A stretch of DNA of 64,000 nt from Lingula anatina (lineage: Eukaryota; Brachiopoda; Lingulata; Lingulida; Lingulidae): the NCBI RefSeq assembly GCF_001039355.2, contig NW_019774536.1, positions 56,326-120,325 on the forward strand. The letters are read 5' to 3'. The notes beneath the pieces are model-generated. The model was not told the DNA's origin and searched no databases. It was given only the letters and a program-made list of their open reading frames with translations. The position numbers were made by a program, and so were the translations under genes. Shown piece after piece: positions 1 through 11,242 of the stretch. How positions within the stretch are numbered: the stretch's first letter is position 1; the number at the start of each line of letters is the position of its first letter.

Positions 1-719
1 AAGAACCATTGATTTAATCGCACTTTCATCGGCAAACATTCACATTTCCCTTGTTAATAGATCTGCATTTGACATGACAACATGGGCGAAATTGGCGTTT
101 TAATGCACCCAAGATATCAGTGGTTTACAAATTTGAAAACATTATCAAAATAATGATCCACTCTCGATCATGATGTACTTCTGTTTATTTGCATGTTTGA
201 TTTTCATAGACATGGTGGTATCTCAACTCGTTCAGCAAACATTTTGAGTTGGGCTAATACTCTGTGGGTTTATTAAGTCAGTGCCTCATTAAAAGTAACA
301 TTAGTTCACTGACGTGTTACAATGCTAACCCTGTGTCAAAGCTTGCGTGTAACCAGTAGGGCAGCCGTTTTTAAGAACTCAAGAACCCAATTCAAGAACT
401 CACGTTGAATTTGGCGAACAATACAAAGAACGAACAAAAACTACAAATTACAAACAAACAAAAGAGTCACCTGAGATGGTATTCTCTGCCACGGGGTATT
501 CAGCTGACACTCACCTGTGCACAGCATGGGTAACGCATTTCATGCGTCACTGCTTTGATACAAAACTTACGAACATGAAAATCACGTTTGACCTTACACT
601 TGAAAAACAGCGAACACCCACTGCTGGGTATTAGTCGAGGAAAATTCATCACTGGGTGTTCTTGGGCCCAATTCGTCCTCATATCTCCGCAGGGAAAGGT
701 TTTGGGGTTGCTCGTGAGG
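1..719. other. 5' flank of receptor gene, no gene seen
   Basis: AT-rich flank before the receptor start codon. The short open frames have no recognisable domain or splice context. It presumably holds the promoter and 5' UTR of the receptor gene, but I see no clear TATA or initiator element. Confidence 0.4.
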
Positions 720-3700
720 ATGGAGAACTACGTGAAATTTTGTGTGAAGTGGTTTATTGTGTGTTTGTTAGTATTTCATTCCAATGGTAAGTGTACAGCG
801 TGTGTACATGAGACATTTGTCAAGTATCATTGTTACATGTAGACTGAGACTTTTACTGACTTTTACTGTAGGGGTAATGTTGGGTATAAGATAAAGACAA
901 GTACATGTATTGTCGTATAGTAGTATAGTATAGTCTTAAAAATCTGAGACCATTGAGGTCTATCAGTTCATATACAATATCAATACAACAGTATATGCTT
1001 AAAGAAAGCATAATGGTAAATGTCTTTATGAGTAATTTAAAAGTACGGTCTCTCTCTCTCTCTCACACACACACTCACAGCTGGTTTTAAAAATATATTG
1101 TGCATGATAAAGGCTTGTCTTAACTTTACGACCTAAAGCTTTATAGGAGTAGTCGACTAAACGTTTCGTAAAATTAGGCAATTCTTAATTTGTAAAGTAG
1201 CCAACCAATTTACAATATTTGGCTTAAGAAGTCCTTTTTATCAAAGGTATCTTTTCCTACATTTCCCTGCCAAATTGGATATTCTTCGAAAAAAACATTT
1301 TTTGGTCCGTTCCTGCGCTTGGAGGTGATGTTCTATACTATTTCTAATTAAATAATTTAGTTCTGAACAAGGAGTTGTAACTCCTTGGTTCTGAATGACT
1401 GGCCAGTCACATGTCGTCCTGTTCATTTCAGGACTTTTTAAACGCAGATATTGCACCTTCAAGACAAACATTTGGTTCGTTTTCTTTTTCTAAAACTTCT
1501 AGTAAGTCACAAACCTTTTGTTAAAACATTTTAAGGGTCTTTCCTCCTTTCATTAGTTAATGGGGAGGAAGACGATCACGGTGATGAAGACCACGCTGCC
1601 ATGGAGTCCAGCTTACTTTCCCATCTCTTCTCAAACTACAATACGATCTCCATGCCCTTCAATCCGGACGGTCCTGTGGTGGTGAAACTGGGTATGGCAC
1701 TGTTTAAGATGGTAGACCTGGTAAGTGTGTGTGTGTGTGTGTGTTCGTGTGTTTGTGTGTTTGTGTAGTGATTCGTGTCAAAAAAAAAAAAAAAAAAAAA
1801 CTATACCAAATTAGCTAAAAATTTTGAAAAGCAAGTTTTCGAGTGGTATTTAAACACTACATATAAATTGGTGTGCAAATTGGAATCAGACAAATTGGGA
1901 TTTAATTATTTTGTTCACTTTAGAATTCACCCTTTACGGACCCTAGGATAACAACTAGTTAAAGTTGTTACATGTACATGTATGTTCATTTAGAACCATT
2001 GTACATATGCACATTATACCGTTGTGCCTTTAGAATCTTTGAACCTTTGCGTTCAAAATACACTTCCTTGGATCCTAATATTAAGTAAATATTTTCTTTT
2101 TTAATTGAATAGTACAATGTATACAATGGATTAAGTCATAAACATCTATTTTTACATTGTTCGGGTTAAGGCGAAAAACGGGCGAGATGAATAAACATTT
2201 TATTAAACAATGGTAAACAGAGTTACAAAACCCGATAAGAATAAAAGACTTTAACCTATACATCACATAGGGGTTAAAGCAGGGGGTAAAGTTCCTGATC
2301 AGGCAGAGAAAGATATTGTTCGTTTGCTAGTTTCAGCGCCTCATACGGCATGCTGGGCTGTATCCTCCCCAGGCAGGCGAGAGCGTCTACACCCAGATTG
2401 TATCAGGGCAAAAAAGATCTGTAAACTGTGTTGAGATGCATCTGTAGTGCGGTATATAAGAAGTGACCTTTACTTTACCTTTTTTTTAAACATAATATCT
2501 ACTTTATTGTCTCCCCGTATTTTTAAAAATCTATTTATTTTTTATTACTATTTATTACTTCCCTGACTAGTGTGTAGATACCAGTGATGAAAAGATGGAA
2601 AACTAAAAGCAGGCTGGCGACTTACGATATTTATTATAAAAGAATTAATATAAGCATGTGTATAAATACAACACAGATTACACCAATAAGCGAATGAAAT
2701 GAAATAATAAATATATAGAGGAATTCGATAAACAACTGTAGGTATAACACAAAATGAAATTGTATGTTAAATACATGTACATTATGAAATACAAGTTAAC
2801 AGCACGTGGAACCCTGTGGGTTTTGGGGTGTCTACCTACATGCCTTGTCTATATTTCACACTGTATACATGTGCTTACTTATTTTACATAAATTCAAGTC
2901 TACCTTCAGGTACTACTTATTTCACTTTTTTGCTTTTATTTGCGTTGCCTTAATACACACGTCTATTGAGACACCTTTATTAGCTATTTATAATAAATAA
3001 ATATCCGCATGATATTAGTGAATGCTTTTTTCTCCCTCACAGGATGAAAAACATCAGATACTTTTTAGCAGTCTTTGGATGCGGATGGTAAGTAGAAAAA
3101 ACATGCAACTCAACGCAAAATATTGAGAGTCAAAGTAAAGCGAAACAATTGACACGAAAATCACAAATTTGAACCCCGAACCCCATTTTTTCATAGTTTG
3201 GAGAATGGGACGTACCCAGTTTTGTATAAACATTTGCAGTATAAGATTAAAAACCAACTCATAAAAATCGACCTTCGAAAATAAGTTTTGGGCCCTACCT
3301 TGAGTTTTAAACTGTTTCTGGTTAGTGTTGAGACGCTTCTGAGCCACTCTGGTCTAGGCCGTAGCTAACTGTTATAAAGCTTTGGCAGTTAATTGCGTCA
3401 TGTTTTTCCCATGCAGCTGGGTACATACATTCTGATGTCATTTTGTTTCGTTTTATGTAAAATTGGGTTTAATTTTTTTTTAAAATTTGGACACAGACAT
3501 GGGATATTCTGAACCCTAAGACTTTAGCCCTGAGGGGAGTAGATATACACATTGATACAGTGTTGAATTGTATTTCAGTCCATACAATGAGGCTTTGCAT
3601 TGTAATAGATTGCATGTTTTTAAAGTTGCCTTTTTGTCTTTCTGTGTATTGTCTAGAGCTGGACTGATAATCGCTTGAAGTGGAACACTACTGAGTTTGA

Positions 3701-6016
3701 GATTGAAGACCTTCATATCCCATACACCCGCGTGTGGCGGCCTGATATAACACTATATAACGAGTGAGTATAAGACCCCATGCCCATACCTAGATCGATC
3801 TAGCAAGATGGACTCATCTCCGAGGGGATTCTCGCTAAATTACATTTAGCTTAAGCGGCTTAGATGTTTGGCACGCCTACTAAAGCTGCTAAACGATACA
3901 GATTCAGTAGGTGTGCCAGATATCTAAGCCGCCTAAGCAGAGTGAAATTTAGCGAGAAACCCCTCGGAGATGGGTCGAGCCTGCTAGATCGGTCTAGACA
4001 TGGGAATGGGGTCTAAACATGCATATCATGTGCTTTAAAAGCGAACAGTAAGTGCTCTCTGGATAGACACTCGGTGTTTCTGATACATTTAAAAACAAAG
4101 CTATTGGTGAGTACATTTCATAGATAAGATATCATTTTAATTTAAGTCCATGCATTGTACATGTGCATGCCACAACTCAATAACGAAGATTGATAGTTAC
4201 GGTTAAAACTCTGTACAACGAGTTACACAACGAATAAACGCACGTCAAAGCAAAATAACTGAAAAGAATTTGACAATTATAGCGTAGGTGAAGACGAAAA
4301 ATCCCTGGATAAATACCCAGTGAAGGTGCACTCCGATGGCAGCGTCCTATGGCTGGCGCCCGTTCTGTACAAAAGCTATTGCAGGCTGGACGTTAGATAT
4401 TTCCCCTACGACCAACAGGTGTGTCCACTGCGCTTTGGCTCGTGGAGTTTCCATGGTGACCACCTCCTCCTTACCAATATGTCTGAATCCGGGGATACCA
4501 GCGAGTTCGTTGATAACGGCGAGTGGGAGCTAGTGGCCATGCCGTTGAAAACATCTATAAAAAGCTACCAGTGCTGTAGCGGGACCTATGCTCTTGTGAC
4601 GTTTTATATAGTAATGAAAAGGCGGGCGCTGTATTACGTCTTTAACATCATCATACCATGCATCTTGATTGTGGCGGTCTCGTTGCTGTCGTTCTACTTG
4701 CCACCCGAGTCTGGAGAAAAAGTGTCGCTGGTGGTGACTGTCCTGCTTGCCCTGACAGTTTTCATGTTACTGATAGCAGATATCATGCCGCCCCAGGCCG
4801 ACGTGGTACCATTTATAGGTATGTTGCGCGTATGGGAATATCCACAGATTATTGTCATAAAAAACTGAGAAATGGCGTTTGTTGATAAGTTTTGTTTACA
4901 CTTTTGGTCATTGTAGTGGACTGATTGTCGGATACTTCGTACTCACTGCTAGTTACTACTCACTCGTATGCTGGGAGTTCAATAATTAAAAAGACGCACG
5001 ATTGTTTGTTCGGGACCTAAGTTATTTAAGAGACAGCAAAGAAAAAACTGATACTAATCATCAGTAATATTTATTATTATTAACAATGAGCATCAACACG
5101 TGCGTGGCGGGATTGTTTCCGCGCACATATGTATCTGTAGGCGACTACAGCAAAACTGAGCACACACATCAACACTGATTGGTCAACTTTCTTTTTTTTC
5201 TTGCAGCGATCTATTTCGCCTGCATTATTGCACTTCTTTGTTTGACGACCACCATGACCGTTATGATCATCAACCTGCAATACAGCGGGAACCATGGTAA
5301 CCGAGTCCCTCCGTGGCTGAAGCGAATCTTGTTTGGATGGCTAGCAAGACCCTTGTGTCTGAATGAATTAATTCAGTTGAACCTAGATATTGTGAAGAAC
5401 TCCCAGGTAATGTATTCCTTCATTTCTTTATCAACGTATGGATACATAATAAAATATTGAATTTTTCAATTAATTCATTTTTCAATCCATCCATTAATCC
5501 ATATGTGCAGTCGTACACGAACCCAGGCATTCATTTATATTTTTTTAAATATTTCCTTAGGTCCAACCTGACGGAAAAGAACCAGTGACCTCGATACGTT
5601 CACTTAAGCAACTGGAAGAAAACTATGACAAACTTCCATCAACTGAAAATTTGCTCCACCAGTCTCGTTCAAACCTGAATGGGAATGTGTCGAAGCTTAT
5701 TGGAGAAAATAACACAAAACTGACGAATAAAGAATCCTTGCCACCTATAGCCGACCTCGCACATGGTAAGAAAAAGTGCAAATGCCACTGCTTAAAGCAC
5801 GAAGAAGACAAACTGGCGAAAATTCTCACAAAATTGGAAAAATTTGACGGAGATCGCAGAATCAAACGTCAGATCGAGTTGGCCAGCTTAGAGTGGGAGT
5901 TAACCGTTCTCGTGATTGACAGACTTCTTCTCGTGATATTCTTCATATTGACAGTTATAGTCAACTTGACCTTCCTGGTATACCGACCGGATACCTCAAC
6001 CTATACCCTGGACTAG
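720..6016 (+). CDS. nicotinic acetylcholine receptor subunit, alpha type (7 exons)
   Basis: Cys-loop ligand-gated cation channel subunit of the plasma membrane. Exons by frame and GT/AG: 720-786, 1557-1720, 3043-3087, 3657-3763, 4283-4818, 5207-5406, 5561-6016; the 524-codon product closes in frame. Seen in order: a hydrophobic signal peptide in exon 1; the 45-bp exon 3 typical of the family; loop A (RPDITLYN, about 120-127); the Cys loop C161-C175 with 13 residues between (FPYDQQVC); loop B FGSW (179-182); vicinal cysteines YQCC (223-226), which mark an alpha subunit; M1 from about 245; GEK (272-274) before M2, the signature of cation selectivity; M3 in exon 6; a variable cytoplasmic loop; and M4 in exon 7 after EWEL. 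The extreme C-terminus (RPDTSTYTLD) is encoded by the first unit of a minisatellite. The subtype (alpha7, 9 or 10-like) is not resolved. The start in exon 1 is chosen because it gives the signal peptide. Confidence 0.93.
1047..1078. repeat. (CT)n/(CA)n microsatellite in receptor intron 1
   Basis: Run of CT dinucleotides followed by CA dinucleotides. Another GT run starts just after the exon 2 donor (about 1725-1765), followed by an A run near 1781-1800. Confidence 0.8.
2283..2490 (+). repeat. SINE-like element with LINE-type tail
   Basis: Intronic block in receptor intron 2. It is GC-richer than its surroundings and ends in GTGCGGTATATAAGAAGTG followed by a short CTTTA-type repeat and a T run. 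This resembles the GCGCTATATAA-type 3' tail shared by several SINE and LINE families. No tRNA-like A/B boxes could be assigned with confidence. Confidence 0.35.
3774..4013. mobile_element. MITE, GACCCCATTCCCAT family, full-length copy 1
   Basis: About 240 bp in receptor intron 4. The ends are inverted copies: GACCCCATGCCCATACCTAG at the left and a matching GGGAATGGGGTC at the right. The internal halves are also inverted (cgctaaattacatttagctt with its complement). TAA lies directly outside both ends (3771-3773 and 4014-4016), consistent with a 3-bp target duplication as in PIF/Harbinger-type elements. The superfamily is inference. It starts only about 10 bp after the exon 4 donor. Confidence 0.8.
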
Positions 6017-6235
6017 CCAGATACCTCTATTCTATACCCTGGTGTGACCGGATACCTCTACCAATACCCTGCACTGACCTGATACAACAACCTATATCCT
6101 GGACTGACTGGATACTTCTACCTATATTCTGGATTGGCTGGATACCTCTACCAGTACCTATACCCTGGACTGACCATATACCTATACCTTGGACAAACCG
6201 GATACCTGTACCTATATTCTAGAGTGACTTGGCTT
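5985..6235 (+). repeat. 30-bp minisatellite spanning receptor stop codon and 3' UTR
   Basis: About eight degenerate units of consensus GACCGGATACCTCTACCTAT plus ACCCTGGACT. Most are 30 bp, with one 36-bp and one 24-bp variant. Unit 1 encodes the last ten residues of the receptor, and the stop falls at the unit 1/2 junction. The remaining units fill the 3' UTR almost up to the polyadenylation signal. Confidence 0.9.
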
Positions 6236-6238
6236 CGA

Positions 6239-6244
6239 AATAAA
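6239..6244 (+). terminator. polyadenylation signal of receptor gene
   Basis: AATAAA about 220 bp after the receptor stop codon, directly after the minisatellite. It is the first canonical hexamer downstream. Confidence 0.6.
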
Positions 6245-7176
6245 ATGATTTGTGCATGCAGTGTGGCGGATCTGAGCTAAATGTAATGTCAAGTGTGTCT
6301 GCTGCAAGCGTGTGCAGTTGCAATTTAAATTTTGTCCAGTAAATTTTAAGTAAGAGCTGGTTGAATTATGTAGTCCCTTTTGAACTTAGAGCAATCGCAG
6401 CATTGACATTTTTACCGTGAGTGTGGCAGATTTCCTTTTTTGCTTATTCAAAAAGAAAAAAGAACCATCGTGTCTTAATTTGTGAAAAAAAGTCAGACTA
6501 GTTTATTTTAATTTTGGGGGTGAAGCTAGCTTAAAGCATTACACGATTTTTTAATTGGCATTTGGAAACCGGTTCACGATTAAAAGGGGCACTTTCTTTG
6601 GACTTATTTACATAAAGACACATATTTCCAAACAGTTGTGAAGAACATTGTGACTTGTGGTTAAAAATTCGAAAGAATGATATTCTACAAGTACCAGATA
6701 ATTGCCCATTATGCAAAGAAAACCCGTCTCCTTTCTTTTTTTCTTCTGTATATGTGTGGGCCAATATTTCACTACCGGTCACCTGACAAAAAGAGGAATA
6801 AACCTCTCGGTGCGAGTTAAGCTGTCAGTCTTGTAAGCCTGACAGAGAGTGTGTTAGAGTATTTGTATCTTATATACACGCTTTGTTAATTTATTTGTAA
6901 ATATACAGTATGTTAAATATGTTGTACATGTTTGTACATATTATAGTGCTTTGCACGTGAAACTTGTTTTTACCAGTGGCCTGTGAAGAAATCAATAAGA
7001 ATGTAAAAACCAATCATTAATAAGATTAATAATAAGATGAATTAAAATAAGTAGAGAATGAAAAGAAATTGAAAGGCATGATCATTTGCTTTTTGGAGTT
7101 TATTTTCGTTTATTTTCTTTGCTTTTCTTAAAACTTAGTACATACATGTCTGCCAAAAGCAGAAGGTGCCACACAT
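6245..7176. other. intergenic, no gene seen
   Basis: AT-rich spacer between the receptor 3' end and the minus-strand methyltransferase fragment. No splice-linked coding blocks or terminal repeats were recognised. Confidence 0.5.
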
Positions 7177-7540
7177 TTATGAGTCTTTCTTTGTTGCTGT
7201 GGCGACAAAAAGTCCGTTGAAATCAGAATTATCTTTACTTCTAAGATTACACTCGTAACAGGTGACATTTTGAAGTCCAGCTTTCTCCAAAGCTCCCAAT
7301 ACCTCATCCTTGCTTACTTCTAAACAGAAAAACTTTTCCTCGCCTACGTCATAAAACGACGAACCAAGAGTGCCTACCATTACAAAATGACCGCCAGCTT
7401 TCAACAGGGAGACTACACTCTTCAAAGATTTTTCGTAAGCGTGGACGTCGGTACAGTTAACATCAATACACAAGGAACTCACCACAGTGTTAAAATAAGC
7501 CGCCTGGTGAGGAAAGATAGGATTCATATTCCTTATTTAC

Positions 7541-8576
7541 ATTTATACATGTAAGTATCTGCTTCATGGTTTATCTCTATAACTGTAAGACTCTCCAAGT
7601 ACCTGTATGTCTGTCCATCTGACTATCTATTTATGTTTCTCTCCTTATTTCGCTCTCTGTCACCTTTTTTTAAAAACTTTTTCTTAACTTGTATTTTAAA
7701 TTCCATTATTGACATACCATCTGGAAATGTCGGATTTGCTGATGCCTACATCACTGAATGCAACTATCTGATTCCTGAGACAAATGTCAGTCGGTCCTGG
7801 CATGGCTTCAGCTAGAGTATGGTGCAGGTCAGGTCTCACCAGACTATTTTATATCAAGGCAAAAACACCCCCTTTATATAGCAAAGCTAGCAACATCTAT
7901 TTGCATACTAGTGCCCCTAATACTCTTAGCTTTACAATGTATCTGTCATCCGTTAACATGTCCTCTTTGACCTAGGTTTTGTCTAATGTTATTGATTACT
8001 GTGGGGGGAAAAGAAGCCAAAATATAAACGTGTATAGCTTTAAAACCCTATTACATTAATCAAAACCCAAATTGTCGAGGGTCTGACAACCATTTTGAGA
8101 AACAATGAACTTTAATTTAACAAAACGAATTCCGCCAATTTTGATGAGATGATTGAGGTAGGCCCTAAAAACATCTATCTACACACCTGATCTAGGGAAC
8201 ACACAAACTGGGATAAAAAAGTGTCACCAGAGTATAAGGTTTATTTTTTACTGCTTCGGGAACTGAATTTGCATTGAAACACGACTAAAAACAGGTACAT
8301 TGTAGTACCACCACATGAGCTCTGTTTTGCAAATGTAGGAAAGGTTGAAAGTGAAAATTTTTAAGGACAAAAAAGGTCGGCAAACGGCGCAAGACGAAAT
8401 ATACGCCATGTATTGGAACACGGACTGAAGTTTTTCAACAGCATGTCAGATTCTGAGGAGAATATAAGGAAATATTTATTTTCCATTTTTTGTAACCTCT
8501 TCCCCTCTCGTTCCCCATTTCCAATGTAGGCAGTGAAATTCTACTACATATGCTTTGGAAAGGCGTATCAATTTTA
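7541..8576. other. intron-like remnant of the pseudogene, no feature seen
   Basis: Sequence between the terminal exon remnant and the retroelement-bearing block. I searched it on the minus strand for the missing NNMT exon 2 (LLDIG.GP, SKWFDEI, RRALKKWW) and found nothing. Confidence 0.5.
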
Positions 8577-10119
8577 CACAAGCCGAAAAACTTTTATACC
8601 GTTAGCTTACGGCCAAAGTAGGCCTTCATCAGACTGATGTGAGCAGATGTTGACACGCACTGACCGCTAGGTGGTATAGCGGCCAGGTATAAACACACAT
8701 CATGAAAGCTTCATCCAGTGTCTTGTTCTCTAGTGTCTTGTCTTCCTCATTGTCATGTCATCTACATATCGCAACCAAAGACGTGGAGGATTGGGCATGG
8801 ACCCCAGTGCGCCCCAAAGTTCTCCATATACAGATTGGCCACAATTGGACTGATTAAACTGCCCATGGCCTTTTCATGTTTTTGCTTATGGAATTCCCCC
8901 TTATGGATTAAGTATGTGGTGTTCAATACAATATCTAATAGCTCTGTCATATCCTCTACTGAAGATTATTCCGTTCCATGAGGGTGGGATCTTGTGTAAA
9001 TATGGAGCTGATCACACCTAGAGCATTATTCACCGGTACACTACTGAATAGGACACTCACGTCATATGATACTAGAGCTTCGTGCTGTCTCAGAATGACA
9101 TCCTTCGCTTTATCCACAAAGTCCTAATAGTTCTTTACATGGTGACACGATTTTCCCACCAACAGGTTTAAGATATTAGCTAACAACTTTGCTGTCTGTT
9201 AAGTGACCAGTCCAATACTTGACACTATCGGTCTTAAGGGTGTGCCCTCTTTGTGAATCTTAGGTAGACCTTTACTTTCTCATACGTTTTATCACATCAT
9301 TCAGCAGTTGCTGAATCGTGTGCTCATACATGTAGTCTGTCCTGCCCCAGTGAGTGTCAACATCTGTTCACATATCAGCGTGATGAAGGCCTACGTCCAG
9401 GTTGGCCGTAATACCCCCGTCACACTAGAGGCGGAATGAGCAAGAATGCCGTCAGAAAGACAATGCTTTGTGCGTTCCTGGATATATTTAAAGAGCATTC
9501 TAAAAATTCCGAGTGCATTCCAAATATTTTTACCCATTCTTGTGGTTGGCCCGAATGTTTTGCTCATGTTAAAAACTTTCGAAGTGCATTCCAAGTGGTA
9601 AATCATCGAATGGGATTTGAAAAGTATTATAACTGCACTATGACAGCATTCTAAATATTCTCACGGCATTCCGACAGAATACGAAACGTTCTGATCACAT
9701 TCGAGGGAGAACCGAAATGGCAAGACACTTCAAATCCTGTTAGAATGAGCCAGAATGCAACTCGAATGCATCTTGATCCTATTTCAGCCAGCAGTCAAAC
9801 TACACTCGTACGGCATTCTAAGTGTATTCTAAATACTGTGACTGCATTCTGACAGCATTATTGATATTCCTAATTTTCCAACTACATTCGAGCTGCATTT
9901 GAGAGCTAATACAGCCGAAATGTGCACGAATCATTCCAGGCGGATTCCAAGTGTTCCAACGGCACTCTTACAAGAATTTGGGTCAATTTAAAATTTCTTC
10001 CCGAATCTAGTACGAATTTTTAAATTTGGTCATTCCGTCTGGTTCTGTTTGATTCCTGCCGATTCCGAATAAGTGTTACGGGGTCTTAAGCTAACGGTAC
10101 GAAAGTTTTTCGGCTTGTG
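8577..10119. mobile_element. composite element with 34-bp terminal inverted repeats and Penelope-like RT remnant
   Basis: The outer ends match in inverse: CACAAGCCGAAAAACTTT and GTTAGCTTA at 8577-8611, against the complement at 10086-10119. Inside, the minus strand of about 8760-9300 encodes a decayed reverse transcriptase. It reads IHKEGTPLRPIVSSIG, then LVSYDV.VLFSSVPV, then KAMGSLISPIVANLYMENF, with stops and frameshifts between. These blocks are characteristic of Penelope-like retroelements. A second, inner pair of inverted repeats (AGGCCTTCATCA to AACAGATGTTGACAC-type, about 8618-8662 and 9341-9395) brackets the RT, as in PLE terminal repeats. The right third (9427-10080) is a CATTC/GAATG-rich island. 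Confidence 0.75.
9427..10080. repeat. CATTC/GAATG-rich degenerate repeat island
   Basis: GCATTC, CGAATG and near variants recur roughly every 20-40 bp across about 650 bp (for example AGCATTCTAA, GTGCATTCCAA, ACATTCGAG). There is no coding frame. It lies inside the terminal inverted repeats of the composite element. Confidence 0.6.
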
Positions 10120-10515
10120 TTTGATATTCTTTGTGATCCAACTACCAAGCTAATGCACATTTTAATAATTGTCTCAATTTGTATTTCCCTTATTATTATA
10201 TTATTGTAGTGCCGCCAAATTCAGTCACTTTGCCTACTTCACATGAACATTACTCTGCTTGGGTAAATTCTGGAATAAAATTTTAAACTTTGTGTTCATA
10301 CCTAACACCTCTACTTATTACGTGACAATTTCAAGCAAAATATCAAGGGGGCAACTTCTGACTCATTTTTGAAAGTGGTGTCATTAAAACTTGAATAACT
10401 TTTTATCTTAATGAAATAAATAAAAAAAATTATTTAAATTCAGTTATATGTAGCTAACTGCGCGTACAATTTCAAGTTTCTAGCTTAATTTGATTGAATC
10501 ATGTGTGGATCCTAC
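10120..10515. other. pseudogene intron remnant, no feature seen
   Basis: AT-rich sequence between the composite element and the pseudogene exon 1 donor. No exon 2 homology was found. Confidence 0.5.
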
Positions 10516-10688
10516 CTGAACTGAACATCACGTGCAAGGTCTTCAGTACAAAAGGCATAAAACTAGGACTGTCCGTAGGCCTTTATGCCATTTTGGTAGG
10601 ATTTTAGGTATGCCAAGGGATCAAACTTGCTGTGATAGTCATCTCCATTGCGTGTGACGGGCTTTGTAGTCTCCTCGTTGACAGACAT

Positions 10689-11242
10689 TATGTGAATATA
10701 TGTTTGGTCTTTCCAGTGACCCTGATGTTTTGTGAATGCATTTTGCCCGCATTAAAGAACGTCAAATGAACAATGTGCGAAGAATAAATAATCTATATCA
10801 TACACTATGGAAACAGCAAAATGAACCCAATTTTTATGGCACTTGTTATGTGTTCTTTATTAATTTTTATGTGTTCTTAATTTTAAAACAACATGTACTA
10901 AACAAATGTTCAGAATAAACAGCCATTTCGCAGAGCACTCAAGGCGTGTTTCTAGATTGAATGTGGTGATCTAGATTGAATGTTAAAAAACATAAATGCC
11001 AGAACCACTTTTAACATTTTTCCTACCGAGAAACAAATTTTAGCATTGTATACATGTAACACGGCGTGGGCCAAATGGGACCCTTTATTTCACTGATACC
11101 TTGTGGTTGTGGCCCTAAAACTAGCCTAGCATATTAATGTGAGATGGACATGATATGTATGGCTATTATAACCTCAGTACCTTACCTTTATATGATAAAA
11201 TTCCAGATTCGACAAAATATTTTTCACGGGACAAGTGGTAAC
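10689..11242. other. divergent intergenic region between pseudogene and first intact NNMT-like gene
   Basis: About 550 bp between the two oppositely oriented start codons. If the minus copy was once active, this was a shared promoter region. No core promoter motif was identified with confidence. Confidence 0.4.

Larger units (their letters stand above)
7177..10688 (-). pseudogene. broken NNMT-like methyltransferase (exon 1 and exon 3 remnants)
   Basis: Two pieces on the minus strand match the plus-strand NNMT-like genes nearby. Exon 1 (10688 down to 10516) starts MSVNEETTKPV, continues RNGDDYHSKFDPLAYLKSY, and ends at a CAG|GTAGG donor; one extra base near GGACAGTCC shifts the frame and produces a stop. 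The terminal exon remnant (7527 down to 7177) reads MNPIFPHQAAYF, then SLLKAGGHFVMVG, and ends in ATKKDS and a stop. The usual start of that exon (about 60 bp, including the acceptor) is replaced by unrelated sequence with an in-frame stop. Exon 2, with the SAM-binding motif, is not found between them. A retroelement remnant (8577-10119) sits in the gap. I infer a dead copy in inverted orientation; a single-base assembly error could account for the frameshift but not for the missing exon. Confidence 0.8.

Noticed and set aside
4336-4885. Extra open frames overlapping receptor exon 5
   Set aside because: They are alternate frames of a clearly coding exon with cys-loop receptor motifs.
9391-9654. 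Open frames in the CATTC-rich island
   Set aside because: Both strands are open only because of the repeat composition; no domain is present.
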